Source of the DNA: Actinocorallia longicatena
GTDB lineage: Bacteria > Actinomycetota > Actinomycetes > Streptosporangiales > Streptosporangiaceae
Assembly: GCF_039534125.1 (NCBI RefSeq)
Contig: NZ_BAAAUV010000009.1
Coordinates: 124,001-188,000 of the forward strand
Direction of reading: 5' to 3'
DNA: 64,000 bases
Part shown: piece after piece, positions 59,407 through 64,000 of the stretch
Numbering within the stretch: position 1 is the stretch's first letter
Layout of the letters: the number at the start of each line of letters is the position of its first letter
Program-made: the position numbers and the translations under genes
Notes under the pieces: model-generated
The model's database searches: none
What the model was told of the DNA's origin: nothing
What the model saw: only the letters and a program-made list of their open reading frames with translations

Positions 59407-60261
59407 TCACGCCAGCGCGGTGAGCGCCGCGACCTCCTCGTCGGTGAGCGTGATGTCCCCTGCGGCGAGGTTGTCCTCCAGGTGGGCGACCCGGGACGTC
59501 CCGGGGATCGGCAGGACGGCCGGCGACCGGTGCAGCAGCCAGGCCAGGGCGAGCCGGGCCGGGCTGGCACCGTGCCGCTCCGCCGCCTCCGCCAGCACCG
59601 AACCCGGCCCGGCCAGCTCTCCGGTGGCGAGCGGGAACCACGGGATGAAGCCGATGCCCTCGGCCGTCGCGTACTCCAGGACGTCCTCGGACTGCCGGTT
59701 CGTCAGGTTGTAGAGATTCTGCACTGAGACGATCTCCGCGAGCCCGCGGGCGTGCCTGAGCTCGGCCACGCTGACCTCCGACAGGCCGAGATGGCGGATC
59801 TTGCCCTCCTTCTGGAGCGCGGCGAGCTCACCGAGCTGGTCCTCCACCGGTACCTGCGGGTCGATCCGGTGGAGCTGGTAGAGGTCGATGCGCTCCAGGC
59901 CGAGGCGCCGCAGGCTCATCTCGACGGCCTGCCGCAGGTACTCGGGGCGTCCGACGGGGGCCCAGATGCCCGGGCCGTGCCTGGTCAGGCCGCCCTTGGT
60001 GGCGATGACGAGGTCGTCGGCGTAAGGGTGGAGGGCCTCGCGGATCAGGTCCTCGCTGACGAACGGCCCGTAGGAGTCGGCGGTGTCGATCAGGGTCACG
60101 CCCGCCTCGACGGCCCGGCGCAGCACCCGGATCGCCTCGTCGCGGTCCGCGGGCTCGCCCCAGATCCCCTCGCCGGTGATCCGCATCGCGCCGAAACCGA
60201 GCCTGCGCACCCGCAGGTCACCGCCCAGGTCGAAGAACTCGGAAGTCGGGGAAGCAGACAT
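59407..60261 (-). CDS. Aldo/keto reductase
   Basis: The 284-residue (beta/alpha)8 NADPH-dependent reductase has the catalytic tetrad in I-D-T-A-D-S-Y-G (Asp, Tyr), A-T-K-G-G (Lys) and Y-Q-L-H-R-I-D (His), with cofactor residues in I-P-G-T-S-R near the end. It reduces carbonyl compounds; the substrate is unknown. Its stop is four bases from the convergent hydrolase stop. Confidence 0.92.
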   Translation of the reverse strand: MSASPTSEFFDLGGDLRVRRLGFGAMRITGEGIWGEPADRDEAIRVLRRAVEAGVTLIDTADSYGPFVSEDLIREALHPYADDLVIATKGGLTRHGPGIWAPVGRPEYLRQAVEMSLRRLGLERIDLYQLHRIDPQVPVEDQLGELAALQKEGKIRHLGLSEVSVAELRHARGLAEIVSVQNLYNLTNRQSEDVLEYATAEGIGFIPWFPLATGELAGPGSVLAEAAERHGASPARLALAWLLHRSPAVLPIPGTSRVAHLEDNLAAGDITLTDEEVAALTALA

Positions 60262-60309
60262 GGTTCACATCCTTCAGATGGTGGGCTGTTCCTCCATGCG
60301 AACCGCCGC

Positions 60310-60337
60310 GGCCGCCGCACCATTCCGCGCGGCGGCC
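60310..60337 (-). terminator. Hairpin after the ABC permease gene
   Basis: GGCCGCCGC (60310-60318) pairs perfectly with GCGGCGGCC (60329-60337) around a 10-base loop, 15 bases past the permease stop on the minus strand. Confidence 0.6.
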
Positions 60338-60351
60338 TCCGGGTACGCCGT

Positions 60352-62637
60352 TCACTCCGAGCGGAGCGCCGACGCCGTCTTGATCCGGGCCGCCCAGCCC
60401 GCCGGGACCAGCGAGCCGAGCACCGCGATGGCCGGGCCCGCCAGCGCGAACCCCGCCGGCCAGGGCCAGGGGTAGATCTCGGTGAAGGTGTAGGGCAGCA
60501 GGACCCCGCCGGGCTCGGCCATCTTCGGCAGCACCACCGCCCGGGCGAGGGTCCCGAGCGGCAGCCCGATCAGCCCGCCGGCCAGCCCGAGCGCCGCCAT
60601 CGAGACCACGACGATCGACAGGACCTGCCGGGGCGTCGCGCCCAGCGACTTGAGTATTCCGAAGTCGCGGGCCCGGTCGTGGGTGTTGAGCACCACCGTG
60701 TTGAACACCCCGAGTCCCGCGACGGCCGCGATGCCGAGGGTCAGGGCCGCGATGAGCGCGAGCAGCACGACCTCGCCACCCTCCTGGCCGCCGTGGTCGC
60801 CCGTGGCCTCGGTGTGGTAGCCGTCCGCCTTCAGGGCCGCGTCGTAGGCGGAGACCGAGGTCCCCGGCTTCAGCGTGATCTCCATGATCGTCACCCTGAG
60901 GCTCGGGAAGATCTGCGTGGCCGAGGCCCAGGACGTGAGGAGGGCGTTGTCGCTCTCCAGGATCGCCAGCCCGACGATCTTCAGGGGAACGCTTCTGCCG
61001 CCGGCCTCGACTCCGATGACGTCGCCGACCCGCGTCCCGGAGGCCCGGAGGAGCGGCGCCCCGACCACGGCCTCGCCCGGGCCGGTCAGCCACCGGCCCT
61101 TGATCAGGCGGTGGCCGTGCCGGTCGGTGACGTCGCCCTCGTAGGCCTTCATCTGCACCGGGCCCTCCACGCCCGTCACCCCGACCGTCTGCCGGCTGCC
61201 CGAACCGACCTTCGCCGTGCCCGGACGGTCCGCGATCGGGACCGTGCCCGGCCCGGCGCCCCGGCGGTCGATGACGTCGAGCTGGTAGGAGGAGGCACGG
61301 GTGCCGTCGTCGTTGTAGGCGAAGATCGTCCTGTTGAGCCCGACGGCGAAGGTCACCGCCGCGACGCCCAGGGCGACCGCGCTGATCGTCAGGAGCGTCC
61401 TGCCCGGCCGGGCGAACGGCAGGCCGAGGCCGAGGCTCACCGTGCGCGGCAGCCGGGTCATGGCCAGCGCCCGCTGGACCCGCAGGCCCCGGCCGCGGCG
61501 GGGCGCGCTGCCCGCGCTCACGGCGACCGCCGCCGGAATCCGGCCCGCCCGGACCGCCGGGACCAGGGCGGTGACCACGATGACCGTGAGGACGCCCAGC
61601 AGCGCGCCGAGGTCCACCCAGACCGAGACGCCGCTGGCCGCGGGAAGATCGAGGGAGTCGCCGAGCGTCGAGGTGATCGCCCCCGCCAGGAGGTTGCCGA
61701 TCACGATCCCGACCAGGCTGCCGAGCATGCCCGGCACCGCGATCATCACCAGGTAGACGCCGGTGACCTGGGCCGGGGTGAATCCGAGCGCCTTCAGCAC
61801 CCCGATGTGCCGGAACCCCGAGACCACCGCGCCGCTCACGACGTTCCCGATGATGAGGACCGCCACGAGGAGCCCGGCCGCGCCGAAGGCGACCAGGAAC
61901 GGGATCGCGGTCTTGGCCCGCTCGGTGGCGGCGAGCCTGGCCACCGTGTAGTTCTGGCTGCCGGCGACGGGCAGGTCCCCCGCGACGGAGGAGACGGGGG
62001 CGTCCGGGTCGGTGAGCCGGTAGAGCATCTGGTAGCCGGTCGGCGCCGTGATGTCGGCGGGCAGGACCCAGCCCTGGGCCGAGGCGGTGACCGACCTGAC
62101 GACCCCGACGACCTTCAGGGAGCGGCCCTCGGTGAAGCGCACCGTCTTCCCCAGGGTGTCGAAGCCGTGGAATCTGCTCAGGAAGGTACTGCTCAGGGCG
62201 ACCTCTCCCGGCGCCGACGGCCACCGTCCGCGGGTGAGCGTCAGCCGGTCGACGCGGGCGGCGTCGTCCGCGGTGCGCCCGACGACCGTCAGCGGGCCCG
62301 GCAGGAACGCGATGGACTGGTCGTCGGGGACAGGTTCCTCCGCACCGTCCGGGACGTTCACGGTCATGACGGGATAGGGGCCTCCCGCCGCGATGACGCC
62401 GGGGCTCGTGCCCGTCCCGGCGAGCCGGTCCGGGGCCGTGTCAGCGTCGTAGATGACGGTCAGATGGGCGCCGGCGACCTGTTTGAACGCCCGGTCGAAG
62501 GGCCCGTCGACGGTGACGAGGAGACCGACCGCGAGCACCGCCGTCGCGGTCGAGATCATCAGGACGGCGCCGAGGATCGACGTCTGGAGCCGCCGCCGCC
62601 TGATCGCGAAGCGGGCGGTCCGCCACACCGCCCTCAT
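60352..62637 (-). CDS. FtsX/MacB-type ABC transporter permease
   Basis: The 761-residue protein has an N-terminal helix (about 18-44), a large extracytoplasmic domain, and two FtsX permease modules (three helices each at about 245-360 and 640-755) with another helix near 405-425. This double-module layout is typical of actinomycete macrolide/peptide-type exporters or mechanotransmission transporters. ATG 62637 overlaps the ATPase stop. The partner ATPase and a divergent sensor kinase suggest a bacitracin/antimicrobial response module; that is inference. Confidence 0.9.
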   Translation of the reverse strand: MRAVWRTARFAIRRRRLQTSILGAVLMISTATAVLAVGLLVTVDGPFDRAFKQVAGAHLTVIYDADTAPDRLAGTGTSPGVIAAGGPYPVMTVNVPDGAEEPVPDDQSIAFLPGPLTVVGRTADDAARVDRLTLTRGRWPSAPGEVALSSTFLSRFHGFDTLGKTVRFTEGRSLKVVGVVRSVTASAQGWVLPADITAPTGYQMLYRLTDPDAPVSSVAGDLPVAGSQNYTVARLAATERAKTAIPFLVAFGAAGLLVAVLIIGNVVSGAVVSGFRHIGVLKALGFTPAQVTGVYLVMIAVPGMLGSLVGIVIGNLLAGAITSTLGDSLDLPAASGVSVWVDLGALLGVLTVIVVTALVPAVRAGRIPAAVAVSAGSAPRRGRGLRVQRALAMTRLPRTVSLGLGLPFARPGRTLLTISAVALGVAAVTFAVGLNRTIFAYNDDGTRASSYQLDVIDRRGAGPGTVPIADRPGTAKVGSGSRQTVGVTGVEGPVQMKAYEGDVTDRHGHRLIKGRWLTGPGEAVVGAPLLRASGTRVGDVIGVEAGGRSVPLKIVGLAILESDNALLTSWASATQIFPSLRVTIMEITLKPGTSVSAYDAALKADGYHTEATGDHGGQEGGEVVLLALIAALTLGIAAVAGLGVFNTVVLNTHDRARDFGILKSLGATPRQVLSIVVVSMAALGLAGGLIGLPLGTLARAVVLPKMAEPGGVLLPYTFTEIYPWPWPAGFALAGPAIAVLGSLVPAGWAARIKTASALRSE

Positions 62638-63308
62638 CGGGCCGCCTCCGTGGCGATGCGGCCGTCCTCGACCTCGACGACGCGGTCGGCGCAGCGCGCG
62701 GCCAGCCGCTGGTCGTGGGTGACGATGAGGAGCGTCTGACCGATCTGGTTGAGGTCCAGCAGCAGGTCGATGACCTGGTCGCCGGAGCGGGTGTCGAGGG
62801 CGCCGGTCGGCTCGTCGGCCAGCAGCAGCGCGGGCCGGTTCATCAGGGCCCGCGCGACGCCCACGCGCTGGCGCTCGCCGCCCGAGAGGGTCACGGGGTA
62901 GGCGTTGCGGCGGTCGGCGATGCCGAGCTCCTCCAGCAGCTCCATCGCCCGGGTCAGCGCCTGCCTGCGCGGGGTGCCGAGAAGCTGGGCGGCGAGGGTG
63001 ACGTTCTCCAGCACGGGCAGGTCGTCCAGCAGGTTGAAGAACTGGAAGACCATGCCGATCCGGCGGCGCCGGTAGCGGGCCAGGGCCGCCTCGCCCATCG
63101 CCGTGATCTCCTCCCCGCCGACCACGACCTCGCCCGAGGTCGGCCGGTCCAGGCCCGCGACCATGTTGAGGAGCGTGGACTTCCCCGAGCCTGAGGGGCC
63201 CATCACCGCGACGGCCTCACCGGGCCTGATGTCGAGCGTGACGCCCGCGAGCGCCGCGGTCTCCCCGTACTCCTTGCGCACGTTCCTGAGCCGAACCATC
63301 GTTTCCAT
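62634..63308 (-). CDS. ABC transporter ATP-binding protein (MacB/LolD type)
   Basis: The 224-residue ATPase has Walker A G-P-S-G-S-G-K-S-T, Q-loop V-F-Q-F-F-N-L-L, signature L-S-G-G-E-R-Q-R, Walker B L-L-L-A-D-E-P-T-G and H-loop V-T-H-D. ATG 63308 is used; ATG 63299 is possible. It partners with the FtsX-type permease. Confidence 0.95.
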   Translation of the reverse strand: METMVRLRNVRKEYGETAALAGVTLDIRPGEAVAVMGPSGSGKSTLLNMVAGLDRPTSGEVVVGGEEITAMGEAALARYRRRRIGMVFQFFNLLDDLPVLENVTLAAQLLGTPRRQALTRAMELLEELGIADRRNAYPVTLSGGERQRVGVARALMNRPALLLADEPTGALDTRSGDQVIDLLLDLNQIGQTLLIVTHDQRLAARCADRVVEVEDGRIATEAAR

Positions 63309-63445
63309 GGGGCGAAGGTAGGGCGATCCGGACGGCCTGCGCGTCGGGCCCTGGATGTAGGTGCGGGCGTCCGTCATCCGTGCGATGTACGGCCGTCGGC
63401 CCGCCGGAGGATGCGTGATCGGCACGGGGCGGCCAGGATGTGAAC

Positions 63446-64000
63446 ATGCTCCCGCTCTGGGTCGTCCCGCTGCTGATGGCGCCGCCCTGCCTGTGGGCCT
63501 GGCGGGAGCGGCGGCTGCGCCTGGCCGAGCTCGGCTCCCGGACCTGGCTGATGGAGCGGGAGCGGGAGAGCGGGGCGCGGCAGGCCGTCGAGGAGGAGCG
63601 GGCACGGGTGGCCAGGGACCTGCACGACATCGTGAGCCACAGCGTCAGCGTGATGGTCGTCCAGGCGGGGGCGGCCAGGCACGGGCTCGGCGGCGGCGAG
63701 GCGGAAGAGGCGCTGATGGCGGTCGAGCGGACCGGCCGGGAGGCGATGACGGAGCTGCGGCATCTGCTCGGGGTGCTCGCGCCCGTCCCCGACGGCGACG
63801 AGCTGACGCCGCAGCCGTCACTGGCCCGGCTCGGCACCCTGGTGGACCGGATCGCCTTCGCGGGCCTCCCGGTGGACGTGGTGGTGAACGGGGAGCCGAG
63901 GCCGCTGCCCGCCGGGGTCGACGCCACCGGCTACCGGATCGTCCAGGAGGCGCTGACCAACGCGCTCAAGCACGGCACGCCCGGGACCCGCGCCGAGGTC
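63446..64000 (+). CDS. NarL-type sensor histidine kinase, 5' part
   Basis: An open frame runs from ATG 63446 (AGGA eight bases upstream) through the window end with no stop: 185 codons. It encodes a short hydrophobic N-terminus (about 4-18), a coiled-coil-like Arg/Glu-rich stretch and the HisKA_3 motif E-R-A-R-V-A-R-D-L-H-D with phospho-acceptor His60, then the start of the GHKL domain (I-V-Q-E-A-L-T-N-A). Only one helix precedes the kinase, so it may sense inside the membrane with the ABC transporter. GTG 63440 is an alternative start. A response regulator is expected just outside the window. Confidence 0.9.
   Translation, partial: MLPLWVVPLLMAPPCLWAWRERRLRLAELGSRTWLMERERESGARQAVEEERARVARDLHDIVSHSVSVMVVQAGAARHGLGGGEAEEALMAVERTGREAMTELRHLLGVLAPVPDGDELTPQPSLARLGTLVDRIAFAGLPVDVVVNGEPRPLPAGVDATGYRIVQEALTNALKHGTPGTRAEV

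Noticed and set aside
59752..62739. 995-codon plus-strand open frame
   Set aside because: It is antisense to the aldo/keto reductase and FtsX permease genes and has no recognisable domains.
1..64000. CRISPR arrays, tRNA/rRNA genes, insertion sequences, prophage or integron features
   Set aside because: No spaced direct-repeat array, transposase, integrase, terminal inverted repeat or RNA-gene signature was found on either strand by reading; short structured RNAs cannot be excluded without a covariance-model search.

Overview
The window is very GC-rich, densely coded DNA of an actinomycete. The genes present (a mycothiol-type DinB-fold enzyme, a cvnABCD conservon, CeoB/CeoC, DUF3159, DUF3710, an LPXTG protein, MsiK-dependent-looking sugar ABC systems) fit the Streptosporangiales or close relatives; the family is an inference. 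No rRNA, tRNA, CRISPR array, transposase or phage gene was recognised, and no stretch longer than about 300 bases lacks a gene.

Layout. 1-6652: an APH-fold kinase, a small zinc-ribbon protein, an RNA-repair cassette (hen1-pnkp) and, divergent from it across a palindrome-bearing 72-base gap, a bacterial-type poly(ADP-ribose) glycohydrolase; then a secreted lamin-tail protein. 6657-9023: TetR repressor and DHA2 exporter, divergent. 9102-21386: a minus-strand pectin/uronate operon (two permeases, NAD epimerase, dehydratases, oxidoreductase, PmoA-like protein, binding protein, pectate lyase-pectinesterase fusion), then aldose epimerase, under a divergent LacI regulator with TGCAACCGGTTGCA sites. 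21397-32940: a DinB-like enzyme, a GH3 glycosidase, a second LacI regulator, GH1, GH31 and a second sugar ABC system, with GAAGCGCTTC-type operators upstream of both the transporter and GH3; the set suits xyloglucan or beta-glucan oligosaccharides. 32969-37675: LPXTG DUF11 surface protein and the conservon. 37765-38556: a CbiX-like protein that lacks the usual chelatase histidines.

38636-56261: a potassium and housekeeping region. The RCK proteins CeoC and CeoB are divergent from a KimA-like potassium importer, followed by a TRAM RNA methyltransferase, DUF3159, an OB-fold protein, an MFS/LacI pair, kdpE-D-C-B-A-F plus an extra 27-residue membrane ORF, DUF3710 and dut. The order matches, from memory, the Mycobacterium tuberculosis Rv2689c-Rv2697c neighbourhood, with the MFS/LacI/kdp block as an apparent insertion. 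56351-64000: DUF6412-like and YidC-like membrane proteins, a deoxyribosyltransferase-like protein, a PIG-L deacetylase, a class A serine hydrolase, an aldo/keto reductase, a FtsX/MacB-type ABC transporter and the 5' part of a divergent NarL-type sensor kinase cut by the window end.

Most operons show 1- or 4-base stop/start overlaps, so translational coupling is widespread. Perfect GC-rich hairpins separate several units.
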